Notes: generated by a model from the sequence alone, not told the origin. A stretch of 64,000 bases of DNA from Adineta steineri (GCA_905250115.1 CAJNOI010000009.1:1078818-1142817); one strand, 5' to 3'. Counted from the first letter of the stretch, positions 13,701 through 27,024 are shown. Numbers and translations are program-made.

Positions 13701-16240
13701 GTTATTAATATAGAATATGATTTACCTCAGTTGGTGATTGTAATGAACCATTCGTGAAATGTTCTTTTAATGGATCAAATGTTAATGGCTAAAATTTTAA
13801 AAAATATCGAAATATTTTTTGAATTTCATTTTTTAAAAGTATTTACTTTTTTTGGTTTTTTATGTATTTTATTACGTTTTTGTTGTTCATTAGGTGGTAA
13901 ACTACTATAATCTTCATCTGATGCAACTTTATCATAAAGTGGTTCATCATCAGAATCAATAAATGCATTTATTAATGCAGCTGTTGATGACATTGCTGAT
14001 GGACCATTTGCATGTAACATATCTTGAGTCGAAATTGAAGCATTATTATTTGTCATATTTGTTTGATTATGTTGTCGTGGTAATGTATGAACTATTTAAA
14101 TAAGAAAAATAAGAAAAGAAAGTTTCATTTTATTGGATTTATATACATTTCGATGTTGATACTGGCGAGACAGGTGATTGTTGTACAATACCATGATATC
14201 GTCGACGAACTTCATTTAATATGTCGTAGATGAAAGTAGTAAATTCTTTTGGACCATAGCGAGCTAATTTTTGACGACCCTAGATATATAAAAAGTTGTT
14301 AAAGACGAAAATTTTGATTTAATTATATCAGGGAAAAAGTATCGCAGTTATTAATTTGATGCTAACATTTTTCTTATTCAATAGTAAATATCTCTTACCT
14401 GATTTCGTGTTGCTGAAAATGCAGGATTAACAGGTAGAAATGGTACAACATGCAAAGGAATCAATGCTTTATCCACTTGTGCATGCCAAGCTAGATTATA
14501 TTATCAAGTAGATAGTAGATTGAAAAAAGACAACATGTTATTCTTACTTGTATTCGATTCTCTTCGTTCAACTTCATCAAATACATCCATAGCAAGATCT
14601 TCAAAGAGTTGATCAGGTAACTAATATATATAAATTAGTTTATATTATTATTAATAATAATAATCCTTTACTTGTTGAAGTTTTTTTCTTGCAATAAGTG
14701 CTTGGTCCGATATGTCAAGGCTATTATAAATAGAAGATAAAATAGGATAATAATTTTTCTTATTTATTCAATATACTTTTCATTAAGTTCAGGAAGATTA
14801 ATATGTAATCCAATTTTATGATCAGGTCGTTTACCACCGATAAAACAAGTCAAACGATCAGTTAATTCATATTGAAGTTCAACTAATCGATCAGCTAAAT
14901 CAGAATATCCATTTGCTCTGAAAATAAAAACCAATTATGAGAAACAATAATAAATCTTTGAAAAATCTACCTTGCATGTTCTTCTGGTGATACTCCTGCA
15001 TTATCAGTAGCTGCTGGATCACCACCAAATATACAAAGAAGCTAAAAATATAAATTTTGAAAATGAATCGAAAAAAAAATGAATAGAAAATATTACTTCA
15101 ATTTGATTGAGTTGACCTCGACTTGCTGCAACATGAACAGATGAAGTACCAGTTTCCTATGAAATAAGAATATAAAATTTCCTATTGAATTTAATTTTTT
15201 TTTAATTTACTGGATTTTTAAAATTTGGATCAGCACCTTGAGATAAAAATCTTAAACATGTCACAATATTATCTGTACGTGCAATGGAATGTAATTGCTT
15301 TAAAAAAAGAACAGAAATTTAGTGTTAAATTAACAAAAAAAGAAAATGATTTATACTAAATGTAAATCTTCAAATGTTCCATTTGTTTCATCTTTTAAAC
15401 GATTTATATATGCCATTTGTTGATATTTTGTTCGAATAAAATCTGCTTTTACTCTAGAATGAATCAAATAAATTATTGAATTTAAATATACAAGTAACGC
15501 TCATCCGAGGACTCGCTTAGCTCTTTCTCGTAGAAATGCATCTTCTTCACATTTACTGAAAAAACAATTGAAAATCGTGAAAAATAAGTTTTTCGACCTC
15601 TCACTCACTCCCCTAACCATAGTCACCCAACAGATCTCAAATTCGAACTCCCCGCATCGAAAAATCTCTAGAAATGTGTTTTTCAAGAAAACGATTTTCA
15701 ACGTTTTTTTTTACCCTGCGGACACACAACCAAACAATTTATGTTTACAAGACTCTTCTCTACGAGAAAGAGAATATCTTTTCTTATCTTACGGTAATGA
15801 ATCTTTAGCTGATGGTTTTTTTCTTGGTACTTTATTTTGTGGATCAAGTAAACCATATTCCCAAACAAGATTAGCACCATTAGAACTTAATTCATATATT
15901 AACTAAAACAAAAATTCATAAATAAAACTCAAAAGAAACGATTTTTTTAACTTACATTTAATTGACTCGGTGGCCAATAACTTCGTTTAAAAGATTTTAT
16001 TTGAGATATATGTCGACCAAGACTTAAATGAACACTACAACATTCATCACATAATAGTACACCATGATTGAGTGAGCACCATTCAGGACCTTTAATTGAG
16101 ATGTGAAATAGAATTAGTTTAATTACAAAAATGATCATTTCAAACATGCTTGTTAGTAATTTACATCTTAGATAAAATAACTTACCAGTATGTCCACAAT
16201 CATGACATTCTTTAATTGTTGTTTCTGAACCTTTAGGCAT
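10713..16240 (-). CDS. GIT: GIT family ArfGAP scaffold (G-protein-coupled receptor kinase interactor)
   Basis: Multi-exon gene starting MPKGSETTIKECHDCG at 16240. N-terminal ArfGAP zinc finger CHDC...CDEC with 16 residues between the cysteine pairs, then LGRHIS carrying the catalytic arginine. Ankyrin repeats follow (QLHSIARTDNIVTCLRFL, near 15330). Next is the Spa2 homology domain (QLFEDLAMDVFDEVERRE near 14600; NQGRQKLARYGPKEF near 14250), a DEPLYDKVASDEDYSS motif like GIT1 YDSVASDEDTD, a coiled coil (near 13650-13450) and a C-terminal paxillin-binding four-helix domain ending LATKSLVGLYQKL. Regulates Arf6 and scaffolds PIX/PAK at adhesions and centrosomes (family knowledge). Introns are short except 10918-11960, 12746-13238 and 15456-15792. 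An acceptor-like CATTTCTAG lies 18 bases before the ATG. Confidence 0.93.
15521..15772. mobile_element. MITE-like inverted-repeat insertion in a GIT intron
   Basis: Inside the 337-base GIT intron 15456-15792. CTCTTTCTCGTAG at 15521-15533 is exactly inverted at 15760-15772 (CTACGAGAAAGAG). A second nested pair, TTGAAAATCGT near 15569 and ACGATTTTCAA near 15692, makes a foldback structure. It is richer in G+C than the usual introns here. No coding capacity and no clear target duplication. Confidence 0.55.
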
Positions 16241-16916
16241 TGTATGAAAGATTCATCTAGAAATGCTATCAAAACAATAAACATTTTTTTCACTTCTTTT
16301 CCGTTCTTTTTTTTTTGTTTTATTTTTTAAATAAACACATCATGTATGCACAACTATATGATGGGTGAAAATGATAAATAGATCTTTTATCTCTCGCATG
16401 AACAACAAGTCGAGAAGAAAAAAAAACAAAACGAAAAGAGAAAAAAAAGAAAGAAAGAAAACATGATAAAATAATACATATATATTAAGAGAGAACAAGA
16501 CATGGCATCACATCTCTCTCACGGTTGATCGTTAATTTTTGTTTTCTCGAAAAAAACAACAATTAAATATCAGTCACAAGATACAAATCAATAATTTAAT
16601 GCATTTTTTTTTCTTTATATGAAAGAATATAAACTGATATTTATGTTGCTTCTGTTGTTTGTGTGGATGTAATATATATTGCAAGTTCTATCGTACGATC
16701 TTTTAACCGAAAAACAAAACAGTAACGGAAAAACGAATAGAAAGTAGCAGTTTTTTTTATCAAGGCAAAAGATGCATATTTACATAGGGGTGAGAAGTGA
16801 AACACTAAAAAAAAGAAACAAAACAGAAGAAAATTCGACATAGTCATTTTTCTATTGTCGTCGTGTTCGTTTCTAAAGAAAATAAAAACAAATGGTGCAA
16901 ATAAATTTTCTATTTA
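16241..16916. other. Intergenic, GIT promoter side
   Basis: Contains A/T runs and GA-rich stretches (16410-16460) upstream of GIT, then the 3' end of the next minus-strand gene. No coding signal is supported. A minus-strand open frame at 16641-16847 has no features of a protein family. Confidence 0.35.
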
Positions 16917-19900
16917 TTAATTTACTCGATCATTTGTTCGAAGTATTGAATCACCATCACATATTTTTGGATATTCAACTTCAAAATAATTAAATAATTT
17001 TTCAAGATTATCAGCAGATATTTTTGATAAATCACTTTTGAGTAATGTTTCTTTTATATCAAGAATAGATTTATAAAATTCATCTTTTGATAATATCATA
17101 CCACTCTAAATAGACATAAACATTTTCGTATTAATTTATCATAGGTGAACTTGACTGACAATGGAAGGGTCTGTGTTGTTAGTAACGAATCTTATGCTCT
17201 CACCGCCAAACTGATAAGGTTCAAATATTAGCTGCTGTTGGCTTGTCTACAGGGAGATATTCGAATTTTAAGGTATTTTCAGCATATGTAATGTGTCCAC
17301 AAACAAAAAAATTTCGCGTTGGTTGAATAGAGCTCGTCGAGTTACATAAGAATAAGTACATTTCAAATCTTAAAAACATATTTTACGGAAGTCCGAATTT
17401 TTGGTCTAGTTTCCTTACAGTCAACAATAATGGTATCTTGGAGTCTTCGTAAAATATGTTTTTAAAATTTGAAATGTATTTTTTCCTACGCAACTTGACG
17501 AGTTCTATTCATCCATCACGAAAAAATTCTTCTAAATTTTCGCTTGTGGACACATTACAAATGCTGAAAATACCTTAAAATTCGAATATCTCCCTCTAGA
17601 CAAGCCAACTGACTATATATACGATCCTTTACTAACAACACAAACCCTTCCATTGTCGGTCAACATAGAAGATCTGATACAAGATTAGAGACAAAAAAGT
17701 AATCCAGTGTGATTACAAACAATAGAATAAAAGGTGAAAAAAGCATGCTGACCTAGTTTCATCATGACCTGTGGCAAACATTCAAGGTTTTTGTATAATC
17801 CTTGAATGACTCATAAAAACGTCAATCTTATTTTCTGACAAGAGAACGTATTAAGCAAAAACTATAGTTGTCATTAGTAAATATCTCAATTTCAATGATT
17901 TAGTATTAACTTACAACAAGATTAGCTTGAATAGTATCAAATCTAGTTGATAAATTTTGTTGACAATTTACATCAAGAAAACGAAAACCATATTGTGAAA
18001 GAACATTACGAAGAAGACTAAAAATAAAATTTTAATAGAAAAGAAAGAAAAAATATATAAAGGTATTTACGTGTCTGCTGCTACTGTCCAACTTTCATCA
18101 CTAGATGAACTATTCTCATGCGAATGTCCATTTCTTTTCTTTGATATATTATCTAGTAAAACAAAAAATAGAAAATAAATTTATTTGATTGATAAAAAAG
18201 TTACTTTTTGTAATTTGTTCATCATCTCCTGTACTGTTCTCATTATCATCAATACATTGAATAGATTTATCTTTCATTAATGGTCGACTATTTGATGTCG
18301 TACGTAATGTTTGTTGTATTGGTGATATTAATGGAGTTGTTATTGTTTTAAGTGAACTTGGATTATTATTTAATTGTATTGGATTATTACGATGTATTGA
18401 TATACTATTCGGAGATGATATATTTAAATCATTCGATGATATTGTTGAATTATCATGTTGTTGTCTTGATATTAAATGTATATTTGATGGTTTTTTATCA
18501 GATAATGTTGTTGATAAATTATGTTGTTGTATAAGATGTGTTGATGTCGATGGAAAAAGTGATGAATTATTATTATTTGCTACATTATCTGTTGCTGTAT
18601 GATTGTTTATGATTAAAGGCACGTTCGTTGCCGGTATTGATGAAGTATTATTTGTTGTAGTTGTCAATCGTTGTTGTAAATCATGGGATGTGTCGACAGA
18701 ATCTGTTGGACTTGGACGTGGCATAATCGCTCGTTCCTAAAAAACAAAATTCAAATCATGTTCTATAAAATCAAAATCTTTTAATTAGTCAAAACTTAGC
18801 AATGTTTATTTTTTCGATAGTGTCATAAAAGGTAGTCAATAACAGAGTGATATCGATAAAATAGGTCACATAGTTTTTAAATTTAACATAGAAATCATAT
18901 TATAATTTTTCATATATTAACTTACAAACAATAAATCTTTCAATTACTGATTTTATCTCTATCGATTTTGTATACATATGTATTTCTATATTTATAATAA
19001 AATAGTATGTAAATGGCACACACCTTATTTCTTTTTTTTGTCGTTTTGAAGCAAGCAAGTACAGAAACAGATCCACCTGTTGTCGTTGTATTATGTGTCT
19101 GTTTAGGTTCATAACACATGCTTGTAGCAGTTGTAACTGATATTGGTTTCGTATCAGTTTTCATTGTTGAAGATGTTGGAGTAGTTGTAGCACGTACACG
19201 AAAAACAGGCACATCTATAAATAAATCGATATATTTTATTTACAATCTTTTCTTTTTAAACATACTCGGATTCACCGATGTCATTCGATAAATCATTGGA
19301 CCATGTGCTGTCGATGGACGTTGTTGAAAATTAACAGTCATTGATTTAGTTATTTCATCATTTATTGGACTTGTTGTTATAGTTGATGATGGACTAGTTA
19401 CTAAGAAAGAAAGAAAGAAAGAAATTAATTGAAAAAATTTATTTTTTCTTGATAGAAACAAACCATGATTACTATTATTTGGTGAATAAACTGGAAGAAC
19501 TTTTGCAATTGGTCGTAAAATTTTACCAACCGGTTTATCTGTTGGTGTCGTACTTGATGAACGTCTTCGTGGTTTATTTAAATTTGGTGATGTTGTTATA
19601 GTTACTTCTTGTGCTGCTTGAGGAATTTGATCAATTGAACAAGTAGTTAATGTTGATAGAGGACGAATTGTTGTTGAAAGAGATTCATTAGATGTTCGTG
19701 ATGGTATGACAATTTGAACATTTTTTGGTAAAGTTGGTGTTAGTTTAACTAGTTTAACAGGACTATTACTAGTAAGACATTGCTGTTGTTGCTGTTGGGA
19801 TTGTTGAGAAGAAGGATTTGCTGATGGTGATACAAGAATAATTTTTGTATTACCTATTTGTATATTTGTTGTTGGTTTTGGTACGACTGTTTGAAAATTT

Positions 19901-22499
19901 AATATACGTGGTGTAACAAATACTGTTGATGGTTTTACTGAATCTGTTGATTGATGTGTGGATGCGGATGGTTGAATAACAATTTGTTGTTTAAGCGGTG
20001 ATGTTTGTTGCATAGAATTTCGTAATTCACTTGCAGTTGATGAGAGCAAAGCAAGGTCATTACGATAATAATCGGATGATGATGATGATGTAGTTACCGG
20101 AGGCTTTACGTTAGATGTAGCCTGGAAAAGAATAATAGAAATTTTTATGTCTGTTATATGAAGATAATCTAATAATATCTATGTACAACTGACAATCTTA
20201 TTCAAAGGAAAATATAATTGATTTTGGTCTGGAATATATGAAAGATTTAGAATTATTTATGAGATATATCGAATATTAAAGTATGGCTTTTATTAAAATT
20301 TATACTAAACTACTCATACTAACATGGATGCTTAATAAAACAGATGTACATTAATTGTATTAAAATATCTATTATTTATATTTTTATTCATTTTGAGACT
20401 GAGTGATGATTTATATATAGTTAGTCAAGTTGTCAACGAAGAGTCTACTAAAATTTTATGTTACTCATAGGGATGATATAAACTTACATTTGTATTAGCA
20501 GTAGTTGTCAATGATTTTGAGTCAGTATTTGTATTGGCACCATTGCCCGGTGTACCAGTAATCATATTAACAATAAATGGTGCATTATTAAGAAGTGTTA
20601 TAGCAACAAGTTTATCAACAGTATCACGAACAATTTCTTCAATATTCTCTGATGATGAATCCATATCATTTATAGATTCATTTAATTGTTGTTGTTGGTC
20701 ATCGTGATGGTGATGATGATGATGATGATGATGGTTATTATTATTATTATCAATATCATCTTCATTCAATAAATCAAGATCATCTGTTAGATCATCATTA
20801 TTAATATTAAAAGATTTACTTCGATGTCGATTAGTTGGTGTTCGTTTTGTATTATTTAAATGATGATTAACTCGTTTACGTGCTGTTTTAAATGAATGAT
20901 TTGATTGAGATGTTAACGAACCTGGGTGTGATGATGGTAATACAGAAGATATCATTGATCGATGATGATGTTGCTGTTGTTGTTGTTGTTGTGATGGTTG
21001 TTTTGATGATATTGAAGTTGATGTTGTTGGACGTGTTTGAGAATAATGAGGAGGAGAAGAAGGTGGTGAAGTTGAATTTGATTGACCATTCACACGAAGT
21101 AATTCTTTTTGTACAACTTCAATTAATGTATCTAAACTTGATTTACGTTTAGTAGCTTGTTTAGCACGAACTAAGCGGATAACTTTTGAACCTAAAAATC
21201 AAAAAAATGTTTCGATATATATAATAAAAAACGTAATCTATTTATTTTTCTCATAAATATTCATTAATAGATATTATCTACAAGGTAAAATCTGATTTCC
21301 GATAGAACCTTTTGTAAATGTATTCCGTTAAAAATATAGTTTCTGGCTATAGACATTAACCTTCCACTGGCAATCTTAATGCTCAAAGGAATATAAGACA
21401 TTTTTTATAGAATACTATTCGATAATTAACAACTGATTTTTCTTCTATCGTAAATTAATCCTACTAGTAGATGATATCGATTGATTGAACTCAAAACTGA
21501 TCGTACGCCTTAGATACAGTAGCACATATAAATATTACAATGAAATGATGAACTACAGAATCTTGTTTATATTTCACTTTAGATATTAAGGAAATAAGAT
21601 TATTTGTTCGATCAGTATTACAAGAAAGATTAAAATTCTGTAATTATATATATTTGACAACAAAATCAATAGCTTGTTTTTATGTAAATTAATTCTCTAG
21701 AATACTCTAAAGTGACCCATTTATTCTATATCATGTAATATAATACTCTCTTTAACTACACTATAGATAAAAAAATCAGTCTTTTTCCTATAGGTAACGC
21801 TTTATCTTTATTTCTTCTGAGATAAATATTCGAGTTCTTTTTTTTCATCATTCTTTCTACAAGAAAATAAAAAAATTGATCTACCATTGAGATCTGTATT
21901 AGCAAAATTTGTAAAATTTTGTTTTGTTGATTGTTGTTGTATTGTATTTGCAATGGTATCATCATTATCTATATAGATTTTGAAAAAAACATCTTTTTTT
22001 AAATACAAAAAATTTATTCATACTCAATTTCGTTGTTTGTGGAGTTTGAATAATCGTTGTCGATGAATTTGGTTGTAAAACACATTCAGTTAAATGAACA
22101 TAATTATTATTATTATTATTTGAAGAATGATGAACAACTGTTGGGCATATATAATTTGTTTCCATATCCCAGTTCATTGTTCTATTACTAAATAGATATA
22201 CAAATATGATGATGATAATTAATAGACTATCGACTAACCTTGATGATAACTGTTCGTCGTATAATGTATGTTTTGATTCGGATGTCTGTCGTTCTTGTGT
22301 AATAGCAAGTGTATTTTGTAGTACAGGTAAAAGAGTTAATTTATCGTCAGTAATGTTACCTTGAGCGCCAAATGCAGAATAAGAATTTACTCCTTAAAAA
22401 AAAAATAATTATTTATATGACAAAACAATACGAAAATTTCTTTCTACCCATATTCTTGATTGTAGCCGTTGAACGGCGTTGTAAACTCTCATTTTCCAT
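16917..22499 (-). CDS. Large low-complexity, probably nuclear protein of unknown family
   Basis: About ten exons joined by eye from MENESLQRRSTATIKNMG (22499) to a stop at 16917. Ordered parts are: the N-terminus (GNITDDKLTLLPVLQNTLA, 22240-22395); a basic helix SKVIRLVRAKQATKRKSS with LDTLIEVVQKELLRV (21080-21190); IEEIVRDTVDKLVAITLLNN (20590-20650); and a C-terminal helical region, LRNVLSQYGFRFLDVN (17960-18020) and DEFYKSILDIKETLLKSDL (17010-17080). Between them lie long Ser/Thr/Asn/Pro-rich stretches, a run of about ten His with Asp/Asn (20710-20750) and Gln runs (20965-20995, 19780). The Lys/Arg clusters (RKRVNHHLN, RHRSKSFN) suggest nuclear location. I do not recognise the family; a chromatin or transcription cofactor is a guess. 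Two long introns: 17107-17914 (foldback element) and about 21195-21880. Confidence 0.6.
17151..17663. mobile_element. Foldback element, ~230-base inverted arms, in an intron
   Basis: The left arm starts TTGACTGACAATGGAAGGG at 17151. The right arm ends with the reverse complement (CCCTTCCATTGTCGGTCAA) at 17663. Similarity of the arms continues inward through TTGTTAGTAA, GGCTTGTCTA, GGGAGATATTCGAA and ACATATTTTACG, with scattered mismatches and one short insertion, almost to the centre near 17410-17440. The element is non-coding and makes up most of the 808-base intron 17107-17914. No exact target duplication was found, so the ends are approximate. Confidence 0.8.
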
Positions 22500-23510
22500 G
22501 TCCTCATTCCTGTATATTAGTTTTTGAAGGACATTGATCTGTTAATTTCTAATGTATTAAATGATGATATATGGAAGATGAAATATTTCCTTTTATTTTT
22601 AAAAATAAAAATAAAGAATAAGAGAAGAGAAATATTGGAAAGAGGTAAATAAACAAGCAAGCTAGAATATATATATATATATGTATGTAGTATGTGCAAA
22701 TGCAGCGGCGGTTATTCGCTTGTATTCTCGTTCATTTCATTCGTCGACATTGCTGTCATTGTGATGGAGCATTCAGGGAGCTGAGTAAAACCTCGACACG
22801 GAATAATAAATGAGATTTTTTTAAATCGATTCATAAAATATATTTTAAACGTTTATACTTATCAAATGTTGATGAAATATATATATTTGATTACTATAGA
22901 AATGCAAAATCTTTCATAGAGGTCGCTAATAACTACATATCTTCAGGGAGAATTCTAACAAGATGATTTCACTAGGGAAACGTTACGTTCAAGTAAGCCT
23001 CTCAGACAATTGGAATGGATTTTTTTCGAATAATTTTGTTAAAACTTTAACAATAACAAGCGAAAACGTTTTAATGTTTTTTAAAAGAATGTCTGATGAA
23101 ATGAAAGTGACAAAAATAAATAAGAAAAAAAATGAAATCGTGTGTTTGAATGTCAATTTCGTTGAAGTGAGTAAAGATGCACATACAAAAGAACACATGC
23201 AGTGTTGAGAGTTGAAATAATAGAAGTGTCAGTATTGAGATTCAATCAAGAAAATGATTACAAGACAGTAGAATGTCGACATAACATTATTTTTTTTTAA
23301 ATATTCATTCAATAAATCAGCATAGAAGTTTAAATCTGTTAGTTTATATTTATTCAATCATGTATAGGAATCTTAAAATATTTATTTAGCTGTATTAAAA
23401 TTTATCGTTCTCTATTGAATAAGTAAATTGCATCCGACGTGCTATTTTTTTATAATTATTTACCGTTACATATCAGTATATATACATAGAACTACAACAA
23501 GTAAAAAAAG
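22500..23510. other. Intergenic / 5' leader region
   Basis: An acceptor-like ATATACAG directly precedes 22509, ten bases before the chosen ATG of the upstream minus-strand gene, so a 5' leader exon or trans-splice site is likely. An (AT)n run is at 22665-22682. Overlapping open frames on both strands at 22963-23208 look like chance. Confidence 0.35.
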
Positions 23511-23717
23511 CTACATGAATCCAATAAAACGCTGTGATTCTCTTAAATTTAATTGAATTTGACGTCGTTGTGTTCGACGAATAATAATCGCAGCAGGTAC
23601 AATAAATATTATACAAACTAGAAGAATACTAAGTGAAATACTAATTATACAAAGAATTAATTGTTGATGTCCCCATACTGATAACGAATTAATATATTCA
23701 TCATTTGTTGAATTCAT
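23511..23717 (-). CDS. Possible small single-pass membrane protein
   Basis: 68 residues. A polar N-terminus (MNSTNDEYINSLSVWG) is followed by one strong hydrophobic segment at about residues 20-46 (ILCIISISLSILLVCIIF and on through VPAAIII). A cluster of arginines directly after it (RRTQRRQ) gives a positive-inside stop-transfer pattern. The C-terminus is short. The pattern is more protein-like than other short frames here, but there is no homologue I recognise. It could also be the last exon of a longer gene with exons upstream to about 24000. Confidence 0.35.
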   Translation of the reverse strand: MNSTNDEYINSLSVWGHQQLILCIISISLSILLVCIIFIVPAAIIIRRTQRRQIQLNLRESQRFIGFM

Positions 23718-24433
23718 ATCATTATCAATAATTAGAAAAATTTGTTCTTTTAAAATATAATAAAAAAAATTTTGATCAAATCATTTATTATAAAATTTAC
23801 CTTGAAAATTGATAACAAAAAAGATAGAGAATTTTTTTTGTTGTATGAATGTGATAACTTACATAATAAAAGAACAACTGTTTGTCTGTTTAGTTCGAAC
23901 ATATAAATTACTTTCTTTCTAATATTCAGTAAATCAATAATGCAAATAATCTTTAGTTTTTCTTCTGACAAGTAACAGTCGGCAAATGTCAGATCAATCA
24001 AAATTGTATATTAACGCCAAGTTTTAAGTACTATTCGAGCCGAAAAAAGGTACTTAAGAATTGAGAACTACAAATGGACGTTATCAAGTTGATCTAACTT
24101 TATATATATAAAAAATAGAAAACAAACTTGATTATATTATAGATCGACGGCATTTTATATTCGGAATCTTTCTATTAAACTTTTGACTAAAAAAAGCAAA
24201 AATTTGTCAATTAGAAAATAATTTATCTAACGAAATTGAATAGAAGTGTAAAGAAAAATATTTGTATTGTATTAATCGAACGAGATTTTTTTGTTTTCTG
24301 TCTGCTATAATCATTATCACATTCATTTGCGATGATGATGAGGAAACACAGATGTCAGCCTATTGGTAAATAAACCAGATAAGAAGATGACTAGCACAAC
24401 ATTTACAGATATATATTCATTAAGAAATCAAGT
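23718..24433. other. Intergenic, upstream of the GLI gene
   Basis: AT-rich. A 16-codon upstream open frame begins at about 24387 (ATGACTAGCACAAC) and its stop overlaps the GLI start (GTATGAC). Otherwise nothing is supported. Confidence 0.35.
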
Positions 24434-27024
24434 ATGACACCACTTGAATGGTCAAATTTATCAAAAACTGCAACATTTATTCAACATACTTTCGGTAAGT
24501 CTACCTGCTAAGAAATATATATATTATGTGTATTAAATAACAAAAGGTGCATTACCTTTAATTGGCTCATCCAATGATGTCGGTGTTTTATCTGTTGCTT
24601 CAAAAAGTTCAAGTTCAAAATCAAATACATTACCATCATTAAACTCGATTAAACGTACGTTTTATATCTTAATAAGAATAATACTTGATATATTTATTCA
24701 GATTCTCGATTATCGACACCATCATTTTCTTCAAGTGATGGAAAGGGTAAACGTCCATTATCCTATTCTCCAATGTCGGATAATTTATTATCTCGTTCGC
24801 AACAACAATCAATGGAAATTAATCTTATTCCAACTATTCAACGTTCAGATAATCGTATATCTAGAGTAAATATTCTATTTTTAATTTAGATGTTTATATA
24901 AATAATTTTTTTTTGCCTTTAGACAACTCTTCCACCATTAATAGAACCTAGTGAGATACAATGTCAATGGTCTGGTTGTGATCTTCTATTTTCAACTCCA
25001 ACACAATTAACAGAAGTTCGAAATTTTAATTAATAATAAAAAATTTTCATTTTTTATTTAAGCATATTCGATCTGTTCATATTAATCGAACTGATTCTCA
25101 TACATGGTTTTGTCAATGGCAAACATGTACTCGTGGTCGAATACCATTTAAATCATTATATTCATTATTTCTTCATCTAAGATCTCACACACAAGATCGA
25201 CCATTTCAATGTGTACATACTGGTTGTAAAAAAACATTTACACGAGCAGAATATTTACGTTTACATGAACGTTCACATACGGGTAATTTAAACTCATGTT
25301 GAATATTTATCGGATTTCATAAAATTCGATTATCCGGCTCGATCATCTTGAGCGGCTAATTCGAATAGATCTGCGTGAAAAAAAGAGAACAAGAATTTCT
25401 TCTCATATAAAAATCTGAACATTTATCTAGGTGAAAAACCATATCCATGCGATCATCCTGATTGTTCAAAAGCATTTAGCAATCCATCTGATCGAACGAA
25501 ACATGTTAAACGAACACATTTAAATAAAGTTGAAATTTTCAAATAAAAACAAAAGCCGAAATTCTTCGTTTTTTTTAGAAAGAATATATATGTAAAATGC
25601 AAGGTTGTGGTAAATCCTATACAGATCCAAGTTCATTACGAAAACATGTGAAAAATATTCATGGTGAAGAAGCATTCAAACAAAAGAAACATAAACGTAC
25701 AGATGATAATTATGAAACACAATTCGAAGAAAGAAAAGAAAATTTGTCTAATATAAAATCGACTTGGAATGTTCGAAATTTATTGAATAATTAAAATTTT
25801 TACTTATCTTTTTTTACATAGGTAAATCCTTCGAATGTATTAAGTCAACAGCAATCAAATGTTTTTATGGAAAATAATGATATTGATGATGATGAAGATA
25901 TTATTGTTGATCAAGGAATTTCATTGAATATTGATGTAAAAAATTAGTTTTCAATTTTTAATAATAAATAGAATTTTTCTTTTTAGACACTTGGTGATAA
26001 TTTAGGAGAATTATCAGTTGGTACAAGTACGGCTTTACCAGTACATCGAGTATCAATGACTAATTCTTTACAACAAATAACAAGAAAAGCAATTCTACCA
26101 GCTATACATGTTACCGGAGTTTGTGAAACTGATGAACATGAAACATTGTTAAATAGTGGTAAATGTCTGAGAGTAATTAAGAGGATGGATTAAAAAAATT
26201 AGTGGTATAAATATAGCCTTAGGAAAATATTATCAGGAATTATACTTTTCCCTACTCAAAATGATTAAATAGATTTAAGTATGACAAGTGATCGTTTCAT
26301 TTCATATTCGTTTGACTTAAAATTAAAAGTAATATTTATATTTCTATAGCACAACAACAACAGCATCAGGTTGCATTTCGTTCATCTCATCCTCATCATC
26401 GTATAAGTGCTCAATCTAATAGTACAGCATACGGTAGTATGAGAAGTGATTCAATGAATATTGAAAGCTCTCTATTTCTTCCAAGTAATCATTCAAGTAT
26501 GGTATGTTATATTTTTAAATCTTTGTTTCGTTCAATTCTATGTACATATATTAAAAGATTTCATTGGCACAACATCCAAGTACATCACCATATGAATATG
26601 ATTGCATATCAACTGAAAATATTCGGTAAATATATATGAAAATTAATATACAATATTTGTAAGATTTAATATAGATATGAAACACGTAGTAATAATGCAC
26701 TAACAATTCCATCATTTCAAACTTCTCATGTATGTATTGAAGAAATTTCTCTTTGGCATTAAAAATATATTTTTTTAGAGTCCTCTACGACGTTCAAATG
26801 GTAGTACTGAACAACTTCTTACTTTACCACGTGTAAATTCATCAACAAGTCATTTGAGTTCAATATTAACTAATGAATTATCACCATCAAGTAGTTTTTG
26901 TGTTAGTGCATTATCAGGTGATATTCAACAACGACCACCAAGTGCAAATCCTAAAATTGCACATTTACTTTATTTTCTTCAAACACTTGAATATAATCAA
27001 CATCTAGATAATGAAGATGTTTAA
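24434..27024 (+). CDS. GLI: GLI / Cubitus interruptus family zinc-finger transcription factor
   Basis: Eight or so exons. Start [15 protein letters not shown]. Five C2H2 fingers lie in series at 24960-25680: [73 protein letters not shown] and [19 protein letters not shown]. Linkers HTQDRPF and HTGEKPY and the ending [17 protein letters not shown] are GLI-like. Finger four has H-x4-H spacing (HVKRTH) as in GLI rather than the H-x3-H of GLIS. The C-terminal half is Ser/Gln/Asn-rich and ends in a short leucine-rich stretch ([14 protein letters not shown]). DNA-binding effector of Hedgehog signalling (family knowledge). No SUFU-binding SYGH motif was found, and the protein is much shorter than vertebrate GLIs. 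Confidence 0.9.

Noticed and set aside
15568..15906. Plus-strand 112-codon frame
   Set aside because: Made of the MITE-like insert plus antisense of a GIT exon.
20892..21152. Val-rich plus-strand frame
   Set aside because: Antisense of the His/Asp/Asn repeats of the minus-strand gene.
22963..23208. Overlapping open frames on both strands
   Set aside because: AT-rich chance frames. Mirror-like Lys- and Phe-rich products are typical of A/T runs.
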